From Pseudomonas reactans (lineage in GTDB: Bacteria; Pseudomonadota; Gammaproteobacteria; Pseudomonadales; Pseudomonadaceae): a stretch of DNA of 64,000 nt. Under the pieces are notes generated by a model. That model saw nothing but the letters and a program-made list of their open reading frames with translations. It was not told the origin of the DNA and did not search any database. Shown here piece by piece: positions 8,989-17,368 of the stretch (within the stretch, counting starts at the first letter, position 1; each line of letters begins with the position of its first letter). The DNA is taken from the NCBI RefSeq assembly GCF_013385825.1, contig NZ_JACAPG010000020.1:147754-211753 (forward strand), written 5' to 3'. The translations under genes and the position numbers were made by a program.

Positions 8989-9741
8989 TTATTTCAGTCC
9001 ATTTATAACTTTATATTCAGCAACTGCCTTGTCACAGGTACCGTCAAACACCAATTCACCATGATGAAAAACCAGCCCACGGTTGCAGATCGATCGCAAC
9101 GCGCTGAAATCATGCGTCGCCAACACAAGAATTTCTGCTTTTTCAATAAGTCCGGTAATACGCTCCCTGGCTTTAGCCATGAAGTTAGCGTCCCCCGCAC
9201 CAATCACCTCATCCAGCAGCAAGATATCGCCTCCCACTGTCGTAGAAATAGCGAATGCCAACCTCACCTGCATACCGGCGGAATAGGTTTTTATTGGATA
9301 ATCAATGAACTCACCCAGCCCCGCAAAATCGACGATTTCATCAGACTTTTCGCGCATAAACTGTGGAGAGAGACCGAGCAGCAACCCCCTGTAGAGGATA
9401 TTTTCCCTACCCGTTGCATCAGGTTCAAAGCCAAGGCTAAGATCGAAAAGAGACCGGACCTGGCCTTCAACTTTAAGCGAACCACTTGAGATAGGATAAA
9501 GTCCAGCCACCGTTTTCAAGAATGTGCTTTTACCCGCACCGTTATGCCCGAGCAGCCCGACGCGTTCACCACTATTTATCTCGAGTGAGATATCTTTAAG
9601 AGCATGAATATCTGCAACTCTTGAGTTCTTTTCCCGTTTGTGGAATATGCCCGCCATGAGGGATTTGAGCGAGCGTTCCTTATAGGCGACCGACGCATAA
9701 TGAAGGTTGACGTTATCAAGTATGATTCGATTATTTTTCAT
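8989..9741 (-). CDS. wzt: Polysaccharide ABC exporter, ATP-binding subunit
   Basis: ATPase of 250 residues that powers export of the finished O-polysaccharide through Wzm. Walker A GHNGAGKST is at 65-73, signature YSAGM at 153-157, Walker B ILLLDE at 173-178, and switch His210 in LATHD. The protein stops after the nucleotide-binding domain. It lacks the roughly 170-residue C-terminal carbohydrate-binding domain found in P. aeruginosa A-band Wzt and E. coli O8/O9a Wzt, which recognises a capped chain end. The short type is known from Klebsiella O2a and Brucella-like systems. The ATG overlaps the wzm stop by 4 bases. Confidence 0.93.
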   Translation of the reverse strand: MKNNRIILDNVNLHYASVAYKERSLKSLMAGIFHKREKNSRVADIHALKDISLEINSGERVGLLGHNGAGKSTFLKTVAGLYPISSGSLKVEGQVRSLFDLSLGFEPDATGRENILYRGLLLGLSPQFMREKSDEIVDFAGLGEFIDYPIKTYSAGMQVRLAFAISTTVGGDILLLDEVIGAGDANFMAKARERITGLIEKAEILVLATHDFSALRSICNRGLVFHHGELVFDGTCDKAVAEYKVINGLK

Positions 9742-10520
9742 AGGTAAAAGATCACTTTTCGCTCAACCTTGCTGCCAATAATGACTGCCAATATGCCGAA
9801 GAACGCTGCCGTACCAATGCTGAACGCGTAATTTTCCCACGTTGGCCACTCACCTTGAAGCAGCGGCGCGCGAATTAACTGCAAGATGTGATATACCGGA
9901 TTGTAGTCAACTAACGCATGGAGCCCGCTATTTTTGAACATTTTGGCTTCAAAATAGACGGGAGAGACGAACCACAGAGACTGCATTATCAATCCCAGTG
10001 CATGCGGGACGTCTCGAAAACGAGTGCTCACGTAAGACAACAAGGTGGACACCGGCCACGCAATCAGCGCCAGAATAGGGAAGAGCGTTAATGAAGCCAA
10101 CCAACTCCAACCAAAATTCTGCGGAAGCACTACGGCTACCCAGCCATAAAGCGAAATACTGGCCAGCATTAGGACAATCGAACTCCCCACAACAGTGCGA
10201 AGTGTGTAAATCGCCAGCGGGTGGTTGCATTGTTTTATATAAGCGTCTGCCTGCACGAATGACAATGATCCCGCCACAGTGTTAGCCGAAATACATTCCC
10301 AAACTATAATCCCAGATAAAATATAGGGGGCATAGGTCACAATATCCGCATTGAACAACTTGCTGAATACCAGCGTCAGGAGCAGTGTCAAACCCAGTGG
10401 CTGTATAACTGACCACGCCATACCGAAAAAGGAACGCCGCCATCTTGATCGAAGGTCAGCTAAGGATAGATGTATCCAAAAATATCGGGCAGCCCATACA
10501 CGAGAAAAATAGGAAAGCAT
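9738..10520 (-). CDS. wzm: Polysaccharide ABC exporter, permease subunit
   Basis: ABC-2 type permease of 260 residues that forms the membrane channel for lipid-linked O-polysaccharide. The N-terminal LRSRWRRSFFGMAWSVIQPL is the characteristic amphipathic entry of the Wzm/TagG family, followed by six hydrophobic helices. A conserved YNPVYHILQLIRAPLL lies near the C-terminus. ATG 10520 follows AGGTGA and is preferred over GTG 10523. Its stop overlaps the wzt start. Length and motifs fit the family exactly. Confidence 0.92.
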   Translation of the reverse strand: MLSYFSRVWAARYFWIHLSLADLRSRWRRSFFGMAWSVIQPLGLTLLLTLVFSKLFNADIVTYAPYILSGIIVWECISANTVAGSLSFVQADAYIKQCNHPLAIYTLRTVVGSSIVLMLASISLYGWVAVVLPQNFGWSWLASLTLFPILALIAWPVSTLLSYVSTRFRDVPHALGLIMQSLWFVSPVYFEAKMFKNSGLHALVDYNPVYHILQLIRAPLLQGEWPTWENYAFSIGTAAFFGILAVIIGSKVERKVIFYL

Positions 10521-10591
10521 CACTTCACCTGAAAAAATATTTTAATTCAAAGAATCGATTTCATTTCGACCCCATGAATTCTACTCGGCAA

Positions 10592-10615
10592 TTAGGGTCG
10601 GTTTTCCAACCCTAA
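10592..10615 (-). repeat. Intercistronic hairpin between per and wzm
   Basis: TTAGGGT at 10592-10598 pairs with ACCCTAA at 10609-10615, with two more G-C pairs around a TTTT loop. It is not followed by a T-run on the minus strand. It sits in the 106-base gap between per and wzm and may be a partial terminator or processing stem that lowers exporter and glycosyltransferase expression relative to the sugar genes. Role inferred. Confidence 0.45.
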
Positions 10616-10626
10616 CTCCCACCTTT

Positions 10627-11712
10627 TTATTCGGCGAAGTAGCTTCGAATCCCGTCCACTACCTGCTGTACCTGTGCGCGACTCAATGTCGGGTAACTTG
10701 GAAGATTCATCCCTCGGGCGCTTAAATCCTGAGCGACCGGAAAGTCTTCATCCGTCTTGCAGTGCGGCAAATGGTGAGCAGGTGCGAACAGCGGGCGCGT
10801 TTCTATGCCACTATTTTTCAAATGATCACGCAGCGCCTGACGCTGAGCCGGATCATCCAATAGCACGGAACACATCCAATAGGAGTGACGCGTGCCAGGC
10901 TGCTCTGCATGCATCTGCAACGGAAGCCCTTCAAGTGCTTCCCGATACCAATCGGCTACCTGACGCTTGAGCGTAATGATTTCGTCTGCACGCTCCAGTT
11001 GAGCCAGGCCAATGGCCGCGCATATATTGGTCATGCGATAGTTGAACGCCAACTCGTCATGCCAGTATTCACGGGTCTTGGACACCCCCTGACTCTTCAG
11101 GTGACAGGCTCTGTCGTGAATTGCCTTATCTTTCGACACGACCATTCCACCCTCACCGGTAGTAATGGTCTTGTTTCCAAAGAAGCTGAACGTGGCGACA
11201 TCACCAAAGGTGCCTACATGCTGACCTTTGTACAGAGAACCGAAGGCTTCTGCGCAGTCTTCGATCAGCAGCAAGTCATGCGCCTGACACAGCGCGACAA
11301 CCTCATCCATGTCGCACGCCAAGCCGTACAAGTGCACGACCATAATGGCCTTGGTCTTGGTTGTAATGCGGCTGCGGATGTCTTCAACGCTGACGTTCCA
11401 GGTATCAGCCAAGGACTCGGCATAGACTACGCTGGCGCCGGTTTGCAGGATGGTGTTGACCGATGCCACGTAAGTCAGCGTGGGAACGATAACCTCATCG
11501 CCCGGCCCTAGCCCCAGAGCAGCCATAGCCAGGTGCAAAGCGACTGTGCCATTGCTGACCGTCGTCGCGTGCTCCGCACCGATGTATCGGGCGAACTCGC
11601 TCTCGAAGCGGGAAATGAATTCTCCGCGAGAAGAAATCCAGGTCGAATCAAGACACTGGTTTACATATTCCTTTTCACGTCCACCCAGAAAGGGCTGATA
11701 TACCGGAATCAT
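10627..11712 (-). CDS. per: GDP-perosamine synthase (DegT/DnrJ/EryC1 aminotransferase)
   Basis: PLP-dependent aminotransferase of 361 residues. It should convert GDP-4-keto-6-deoxy-D-mannose plus glutamate to GDP-D-perosamine. The sequence closely follows what I remember of E. coli O157 Per/RfbE: IPVYQPFLGGREKEYVNQCL at the start, TTVSNGTVALHLA (about 50-62), VIVPTLTYVASVN (74-86), IEDCAEAFGS (150-159) and FSFFGNKTITTGEGG (175-189), with PLP Lys181. It sits directly after gmd, which makes its substrate. In the A-band locus of P. aeruginosa the reductase Rmd uses the same intermediate to make GDP-rhamnose, and no rmd is present here. Start ATG 11712. Confidence 0.88.
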   Translation of the reverse strand: MIPVYQPFLGGREKEYVNQCLDSTWISSRGEFISRFESEFARYIGAEHATTVSNGTVALHLAMAALGLGPGDEVIVPTLTYVASVNTILQTGASVVYAESLADTWNVSVEDIRSRITTKTKAIMVVHLYGLACDMDEVVALCQAHDLLLIEDCAEAFGSLYKGQHVGTFGDVATFSFFGNKTITTGEGGMVVSKDKAIHDRACHLKSQGVSKTREYWHDELAFNYRMTNICAAIGLAQLERADEIITLKRQVADWYREALEGLPLQMHAEQPGTRHSYWMCSVLLDDPAQRQALRDHLKNSGIETRPLFAPAHHLPHCKTDEDFPVAQDLSARGMNLPSYPTLSRAQVQQVVDGIRSYFAE

Positions 11713-11724
11713 CCGAGCTGCCCC

Positions 11725-12819
11725 TTATTCTTGACCTTTGAAATACTTATAGCCGTGGGCCTGGACCAGTTGGTCGCGCTCGGCTTCACGCATGTCTTCG
11801 CGCATCATTTCTTCTACCAGCTCAGCGAAAGTCGTTGTCGGCACCCAGCCCAACTTAGCCTTCGCTTTGCTCGGATCACCCAGCAAGGTTTCAACTTCGG
11901 CAGGTCGGAAATAACGCGGGTCAACCGACACGATGCACTTGTTGGTAGCGAGGTCGTAGCCTTTCTCATCAACACCATCGCCTTCCCAGCGAATCTTGAT
12001 ACCGATTTCGTTGGCGGCTAGTTCAACAAATTCGCGCACGGAGTGCTGCTCGCCAGTCGCAATAACGAAGTCTTCCGCTACATCTTGTTGCAACATGAGC
12101 CACTGCATTTCTACGTAGTCACGGGCATGACCCCAGTCGCGCAGAGCGTTCATATTGCCGAGGTACAGGCAATCCTGCAGACCCAACTTGATGCGGGCCA
12201 GGGCACGGGTGATTTTGCGGGTCACGAATGTTTCGCCACGGATAGGCGATTCGTGGTTGAACAAAATACCGTTGCAGGCATAAATGCCGTAGGACTCACG
12301 GTAGTTCACCGTCATCCAGTAGGCGTACAGCTTGGCGACGGCATACGGAGAACGAGGGTAGAAAGGCGTGGTTTCTTTTTGCGGGATTTCTTGAACCAAG
12401 CCATACAGCTCTGAAGTGGACGCTTGGTAGAAGCGAGTTTTCTTTTCCAGCCCGGCAATTCGGATGGCTTCAAGAAGGCGCAAGGCACCCAGAGCGTCAG
12501 AGTTTGCCGTGTACTCAGGCTCTTCGAACGAGACGGCAACATGACTTTGCGCGGCGAGGTTGTAGATCTCGTCTGGCTGAACCTCTTGAACGATACGGAT
12601 CAGGCTACTGGAGTCGGTCAGGTCACCATGGTGCAACGTCAGATCGTAGCCTGTCGAATGCGGGTCGTGGTAAAGGTGATCAATACGGGCAGTGTTGAAC
12701 ATTGAACTACGGCGCTTGATACCGTGTACCGAATAGCCTTTTTTCAGCAAGAATTCGGCAAGGTAAGCACCATCCTGACCAGTAATACCCGTAATCAATG
12801 CTACTTTCTTGTCGCTCAT
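11725..12819 (-). CDS. gmd: GDP-mannose 4,6-dehydratase
   Basis: Short-chain dehydrogenase/reductase of 364 residues that converts GDP-D-mannose to GDP-4-keto-6-deoxy-D-mannose with bound NADP. The nucleotide-binding GITGQDGAYLAEFLL lies at about 10-24, with IKRRSSMFNTARIDHL following. The catalytic YxxxK appears as YAVAKLYAY near 158-166, and RGETFVTRKITRA is the family's substrate-binding stretch. Length is typical. ATG 12819, with 12 bases between its stop and per, so the two are cotranscribed. It supplies the branch-point intermediate for perosamine synthesis. Confidence 0.95.
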   Translation of the reverse strand: MSDKKVALITGITGQDGAYLAEFLLKKGYSVHGIKRRSSMFNTARIDHLYHDPHSTGYDLTLHHGDLTDSSSLIRIVQEVQPDEIYNLAAQSHVAVSFEEPEYTANSDALGALRLLEAIRIAGLEKKTRFYQASTSELYGLVQEIPQKETTPFYPRSPYAVAKLYAYWMTVNYRESYGIYACNGILFNHESPIRGETFVTRKITRALARIKLGLQDCLYLGNMNALRDWGHARDYVEMQWLMLQQDVAEDFVIATGEQHSVREFVELAANEIGIKIRWEGDGVDEKGYDLATNKCIVSVDPRYFRPAEVETLLGDPSKAKAKLGWVPTTTFAELVEEMMREDMREAERDQLVQAHGYKYFKGQE

Positions 12820-13024
12820 TTATTCACCAATTTAAATTAACAATCGAACAGCCAGTCTCTAAAGAGAGCCAACCCCTCGCTTTCCCCCTCACTTTCCTTG
12901 TGGAAGCGAGAACCTTTTACATGCTTTACATCGACAGCTGTGCAATAGCAGTTCTGTCAATTGTCAATACGGGTACGTTCCGACAACACAACGGACGCCT
13001 GCAAAGCCAAGCCAGGCGCCACCT

Positions 13025-14467
13025 TCAAACACCAGCCCGGCCGTAAATATCCTGGAACCGGACAATATCGTCCTCACCCAGGTAATCACCACTCTGAACC
13101 TCAATCATCACCAGATCGATAACCCCCGGATTCTCCAGACGATGTGAATGGCCCGCGGGAATGAAAGTCGACTCGTTGGTGTTGAGCAAGAATTCACGAT
13201 CATTGTTGACCACGCGTGCCATCCCACTCACCACAATCCAGTGCTCACTGCGATGGTGATGCATCTGCAGCGACAACGATCCCTGCGGTTTCACCACGAT
13301 ACGCTTGATCTTGAAACGCAGTCCCTCTTCCAGTGTGGTGTAAGCACCCCAAGGGCGACGCACCGTGGTGTGATCAAGGTGTGACTGATGGCCACTGGTC
13401 TTGAGTCGCGCGGTGATCACCTTGATATCCTGAGCATGGTCCTTGTGCGCGACCAACAGGGCATCCGGGGTATCGACGATGATCAGATCCTGAACGCCTA
13501 CCAACGCGGCCAGACGACGCTGGCTGCGTACGTAGTTGTTAGTGGCATCGTGAAAAATCGCCTCCCCCTCGACACGGTTACCTTGTTCATCGGCCTGTGA
13601 CAACTCGCTCATGGCATTCCACGAGCCGATATCACTCCAACCAATGTCACAAGGCACCGTTGCCACTTTGTTCGAACGCTCCATAAGCGCAAAGTCGATG
13701 GATATATCAGGCACTTTGGCAAAGCTTTCGGGGTCGAGGTGCAGGCTGCGGTGGCTATTGCCCGTCATCGTGCCCGAGCCAGCCAGGCACAGGTCTACGG
13801 CGCTGGATACGTCCGGCGCGCACAGTGACATCTGTTCGATCAAGGAGCCAGCGCGGAAGCAGAACATGCCTGAGTTCCAGAAGTACTCGCCCGACGCCAA
13901 ATAACCCTGGGCCGTTTCGAGGTCCGGCTTCTCGACGAAGCGTTTGACCTTGAAACCGTCCCCCAGGGAGCTGTCGTTATCTTTCTGGATATAGCCGTAA
14001 CCCGTCTCAGGGTATTCGGGCTTCACGCCGAAAGTCACCAGCCAGCCCTCTTTGGCCAACTCGCATGCGCTTGAAACCGCAGCGGAGAATGACACTTGAT
14101 TATCGATCAAGTGATCGGCCGGCAATACCAACATAATGGCATCTTGCCCATGAGTACGCGCAACTTCCTGGGCAGCCAGCGCAACAGCCGCTGCAGTATT
14201 ACGACCGAAGGGTTCCAGCACAAAACTCAAATTGGTGAACTGGGGCGCCTGGGCACCGTATTCATCAAGTGTCTTGAAGTAGAGATCGCGATTAGTGATC
14301 GTCAATACTTCACTCACATCGTCCAATGCCAACGCGCGAGCGTATGTTTTGCGGATCAAATTACCGCCGTCAGGTAGCTCGATAAACGGCTTGGGATGCG
14401 CTGAACGTGAAACCGGCCAGAGACGGCTGCCCGAACCGCCACAGATAATGACTGGAACAAGTGTCAC
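13025..14467 (-). CDS. manC: Mannose-1-phosphate guanylyltransferase / mannose-6-phosphate isomerase
   Basis: Bifunctional type II enzyme of 480 residues (WbpW/AlgA family), cytoplasmic. It provides GDP-mannose: the isomerase half interconverts fructose-6-P and mannose-6-P, and the pyrophosphorylase half joins mannose-1-P with GTP. The N-terminal GGSGSRLWPVSRSAHPKPF (about 10-28) is the pyrophosphorylase signature, and RFVEKPD is the second active-site motif. The C-terminal cupin has PWGAYTTLEEG and the metal-binding MHHHRSEHWIVVSG. The start is GTG 14467 preceded by AAAGGAG at 6 bases. It is the first gene of the locus, 205 bases before gmd; wbpW is its likely specific name. Confidence 0.92.
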   Translation of the reverse strand: MTLVPVIICGGSGSRLWPVSRSAHPKPFIELPDGGNLIRKTYARALALDDVSEVLTITNRDLYFKTLDEYGAQAPQFTNLSFVLEPFGRNTAAAVALAAQEVARTHGQDAIMLVLPADHLIDNQVSFSAAVSSACELAKEGWLVTFGVKPEYPETGYGYIQKDNDSSLGDGFKVKRFVEKPDLETAQGYLASGEYFWNSGMFCFRAGSLIEQMSLCAPDVSSAVDLCLAGSGTMTGNSHRSLHLDPESFAKVPDISIDFALMERSNKVATVPCDIGWSDIGSWNAMSELSQADEQGNRVEGEAIFHDATNNYVRSQRRLAALVGVQDLIIVDTPDALLVAHKDHAQDIKVITARLKTSGHQSHLDHTTVRRPWGAYTTLEEGLRFKIKRIVVKPQGSLSLQMHHHRSEHWIVVSGMARVVNNDREFLLNTNESTFIPAGHSHRLENPGVIDLVMIEVQSGDYLGEDDIVRFQDIYGRAGV

Positions 14468-14925
14468 TTTGTACTCCTTTACGCATTGCCACTAGATTTC
14501 CGCCGCAGCCCTCGCCCCCTCGAAGCCGCCTGCTCGAAAAAAGTGACTAGAGTCTTTCAGCTAAAAAAGTCAAATCGCCGAAGGCGTTTTGGGGGAGAAA
14601 TACTGTTTTTTTCTTACAGAATAACGCGTGTATTCTTTATCAAATGGTCATTTATGTCTAGGAAAAGGCGGAACATTCCCACTGATGTGATCATCCTTAC
14701 TCTCTGGCCAAATGCCACTTTCATTAGAACTTGTCACTTTTCTTGGTGATTTTTCCTACACCTCACCAATCTGCACCTAAAATCTCCGATTCCATTGATT
14801 TAGAGCCTTGGCAGGTGCTGTCGCTTTTCCGGGCAAGCCTCCAGCAAAGTACCCTTCAGAAAATCCTCCTCAATAATCACCCACAGCTGCCGATACCCCC
14901 TGAAAGCCTTGCGGATTGAACAACC
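14468..14925. other. Divergent promoter region between manC and the chemoreceptor gene
   Basis: About 460 AT-rich bases hold the promoters of the polysaccharide locus (leftward) and of the aer-type gene (rightward). I found no open frame with coding character. No JUMPstart/ops element (GGCGGTAGCGT) and no complete ANR box was seen. A short CGCCGAAGGCG stem followed by TTTT near 14577-14591 is the only local structure noted. Confidence 0.5.
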
Positions 14926-16491
14926 ATGCGTAATAACCAACCCGTTACCCAGCGCGAACGTACCTTCCCCGCTCAGCAACGGTTGATCTCCACCACAGAT
15001 GCCAAAGGCGTGATCACTTACTGCAACGACGCCTTCGTCGAGATCAGTGGGTTCTCCCGTGACGAACTGGTGCGTGCCCCGCACAATCTGGTCCGTCACC
15101 CGGACGTGCCGGCGGCGGTGTTCGCGCACATGTGGTCCACGCTCAAACAAGGCTTGCCATGGATGGGCATCGTCAAGAACCGCTGCAAGACCGGTGACCA
15201 CTACTGGGTTAACGCCTATGTAACGCCGGTTTTCGAAGGCAACCAGGTGGTCGGCTACGAATCGGTGCGCATCAAGCCCACCGCCGAGCAGATCCGCCGG
15301 GCCGAAGCGCTCTACCACCGCATCAACCAGGGCAAGTCGGCGATTCCTCAGCGGGACAAGTGGCTGCCGGTGTTGCAGGACTGGCTGCCGTTTATCCTGG
15401 TGAGCCAGTTGAGCTTCATGATCGGCGCGTCCCTCAATTCCCACTGGGGCTTTGCCCTGGCGGCGGGGCTGTCGGTGCCGCTCGGCCTGCTGGGCCTGAG
15501 TTGGCAACAGCGCGGCCTCAAGCGCTTGCTGCGCCTGGCCGAGCAGACCACTTCCGACCCGTTGATCGCGCAGATGTACACCGACAGCCGTGGCGCTCAA
15601 GCGCGGTTGGAGATGTCGATCCTCAGCCAGGAAGCACGTTTGAAGACCTGTCTTACTCGCTTGCAGGACACTGCCGAACACCTCAACGACCAGGCCGCAC
15701 AATCCAACACCCTGGCGCATAACAGCTCCAGTGGCCTGGAACGCCAGCGCGTCGAGACTGAGCAGGTGGCGACCGCCGTCAACCAGATGGCTGCCACCAC
15801 CCAGGAAGTCGCCAGCCACGTGCAGCGCACCGCCGATGCGACCCAGGAGGCTAACCGCCTGACCGGTCGCGGCCGCGATATCGCCGGGGAAACTCGCGAG
15901 GCGATTCAGCGCTTGTCCGTAGCCGTGGGTGAGACCGGCGTGACCGTGACCCAGTTGGCCAAGGACAGTGATGAGATTGGCGGCGTCGTCGACGTGATCA
16001 AAGGCATTGCCGACCAGACCAACCTGCTGGCACTGAACGCAGCCATTGAAGCGGCACGTGCCGGTGAAATGGGTCGTGGTTTTGCGGTGGTTGCGGACGA
16101 AGTTCGCCAACTGGCGCAGCGTACCGCCGAATCCACCGGGCAGATTCATGCCTTGATCGCCAAGCTGCAGCAAACCGCCAGTGCCGCCGTGCAAACGATG
16201 GACGCCGGGCATCGCCAGGCCGAAGAAGGCGTGGCGCGGGTGATGGAGGCGGATCAGGCGTTGGTGGGGATCAGTGAGGCGGTGGCGCATATCACCGACA
16301 TGACCACGCAGATCGCGGCGGCAACTGAAGAGCAAAGCTCGGTGGCCGAAGAGATCAGCCGCAACATCAGCACCATTGCGTTGCTGGCGGATCAGACGTC
16401 GGAGCAGGCATTGAACTCGGCACAGTTGAGTGAAGAATTGACTCACACAGCCAATACCCAGTACTCCCTGGTCGAACGTTTTAACCGGTAG
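14926..16491 (+). CDS. aer: Aer-type methyl-accepting chemotaxis protein with N-terminal PAS domain
   Basis: Energy/oxygen taxis receptor of 521 residues. The N-terminal PAS domain (about 20-120) includes STTDAKGVITYCNDAFVEIS, GFSRDELVRAPHNLVRHPDV and GDHYWVNAYVTPV, the pattern of the FAD-binding Aer PAS. Two hydrophobic segments at about 155-190 form the membrane hairpin, followed by a HAMP-like stretch. The C-terminal signalling domain carries the invariant hairpin tip, IADQTNLLALNAAIEAARAG. Lack of a periplasmic ligand domain fits redox sensing from inside. Its place beside the cbb3 oxidase genes supports an oxygen or energy-state role. RBS is weak; ATG 14926 gives the expected Aer N-terminus. 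Confidence 0.85.
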   Translation: MRNNQPVTQRERTFPAQQRLISTTDAKGVITYCNDAFVEISGFSRDELVRAPHNLVRHPDVPAAVFAHMWSTLKQGLPWMGIVKNRCKTGDHYWVNAYVTPVFEGNQVVGYESVRIKPTAEQIRRAEALYHRINQGKSAIPQRDKWLPVLQDWLPFILVSQLSFMIGASLNSHWGFALAAGLSVPLGLLGLSWQQRGLKRLLRLAEQTTSDPLIAQMYTDSRGAQARLEMSILSQEARLKTCLTRLQDTAEHLNDQAAQSNTLAHNSSSGLERQRVETEQVATAVNQMAATTQEVASHVQRTADATQEANRLTGRGRDIAGETREAIQRLSVAVGETGVTVTQLAKDSDEIGGVVDVIKGIADQTNLLALNAAIEAARAGEMGRGFAVVADEVRQLAQRTAESTGQIHALIAKLQQTASAAVQTMDAGHRQAEEGVARVMEADQALVGISEAVAHITDMTTQIAAATEEQSSVAEEISRNISTIALLADQTSEQALNSAQLSEELTHTANTQYSLVERFNR

Positions 16492-16500
16492 CCCTTACCT

Positions 16501-16598
16501 GTAGGAGCGAGCTTGCTCGCGAAAATCGCCAACGATAACGCGGGCATTCTGGACGCCCGCAGTGTTCTCGGTTTTTTCGCGAGCTAGCTCGCTCCTAC
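16501..16598. repeat. REPIN (paired REP arms, GTAGGAGCGAGC type)
   Basis: The left arm GTAGGAGCGAGCTTGCTCGC begins at 16501 and the inverted right arm GAGCTAGCTCGCTCCTAC ends at 16598, with about 50 bases between. The arms differ only in the centre (TTGC against TAGC). Same family as the copies at 20605, 47378 and 63948. It fills the gap between the convergent chemoreceptor and hydrolase genes. Confidence 0.88.
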
Positions 16599-16602
16599 AA
16601 GG

Positions 16603-17289
16603 TTAATTCAAAAATGCTGCCACCTTCACCGCCGCAGCCTCCAAATGCTGCTCATGACTAAACCCCGAAGCCTTCAACGGCTTCAAGTCGTGATCCCCCG
16701 CCACGAGCCACATCACTTCGATGCTTGGTGACAACGCATACCCCTCCACCGCCGCCCGATTGCCCAGCGCATCGCGCTCGCCTTGCACAATCAACGTCGG
16801 CGTCTTCAGCTCAGCCAAATGCTCAGTCCTCGGCTTCTCCGGTTTACCCACCGCATAGAACGGATACCCCAGGCACACCAGCCCATCCGCTCCCACTTCA
16901 TCGGCCAATAAACTGGCCATGCGCCCGCCCATCGACTTGCCGCCAATCGCCAGTTTCCCAGCGACATGACGTCGCACCTCGGCCACCACTTCACGCCAGG
17001 CTTCCAGCAGTTTCGGCGCTGGGTTCGGCGGGCGTTTGCCGCCGTCGACACGGCGCTGGGCCATGTAGGGAAACTCGAAGCGCAACACGTTGACGCCATG
17101 CCCGGCAAGGCGTGCAGCCATGTCATTCATAAACCCGGAGTCCATTGGCGCACCGGCGCCGTGGGCCAGGATCAGGGTGACCGGTTTGCCCGCAGCCTCG
17201 CCCGACGCGACATCCCACAACCACCCGCGTTCCCGCACACACTGCGCCCATTGATCCCCGTCAATACTGGCCTTGTGCTCTTTGCCCAT
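16603..17289 (-). CDS. Alpha/beta hydrolase, dienelactone hydrolase / KANL3-Tex30-like family
   Basis: Cytoplasmic alpha/beta-hydrolase-fold protein of 228 residues; substrate unknown. The oxyanion-loop HGAGAPMDSGFM is at about 43-54. The nucleophile elbow is GGKSMGGRMAS with serine near residue 115 (GxSxG pattern GKSMGG). Acid and base candidates are in VQGERDALGN and AGDHDLKP. ATG 17289 is chosen because GCGAGG lies just upstream. A longer frame to 17376 would overlap the ccoN1 start and lacks support. Divergent from ccoN1, 79 bases apart, as in other pseudomonads. Confidence 0.8.
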   Translation of the reverse strand: MGKEHKASIDGDQWAQCVRERGWLWDVASGEAAGKPVTLILAHGAGAPMDSGFMNDMAARLAGHGVNVLRFEFPYMAQRRVDGGKRPPNPAPKLLEAWREVVAEVRRHVAGKLAIGGKSMGGRMASLLADEVGADGLVCLGYPFYAVGKPEKPRTEHLAELKTPTLIVQGERDALGNRAAVEGYALSPSIEVMWLVAGDHDLKPLKASGFSHEQHLEAAAVKVAAFLN

Positions 17290-17368
17290 GCTTGCCTCGC
17301 TTTTTAGTCTGCCTATAACTCCAGCCCAAGTGCCGCATTTGCTTGGGTTGAACCGTGGATGGGGAACC

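Noticed and set aside
14577..14591. CGCC-GAA-GGCG stem followed by TTTT as a terminator
   Set aside because: The stem has only four pairs and no gene ends on the plus strand just before it, so it is not reported as a terminator.
14800..16446. 548-codon minus-strand frame opposite the chemoreceptor gene
   Set aside because: Antisense shadow with no domain, opposite clear PAS and signalling domains.
17290..17368. Search for an ANR box before ccoN1
   Set aside because: No TTGAT-N4-ATCAA-like sequence found in this gap; the first operon appears to lack direct ANR control from here.
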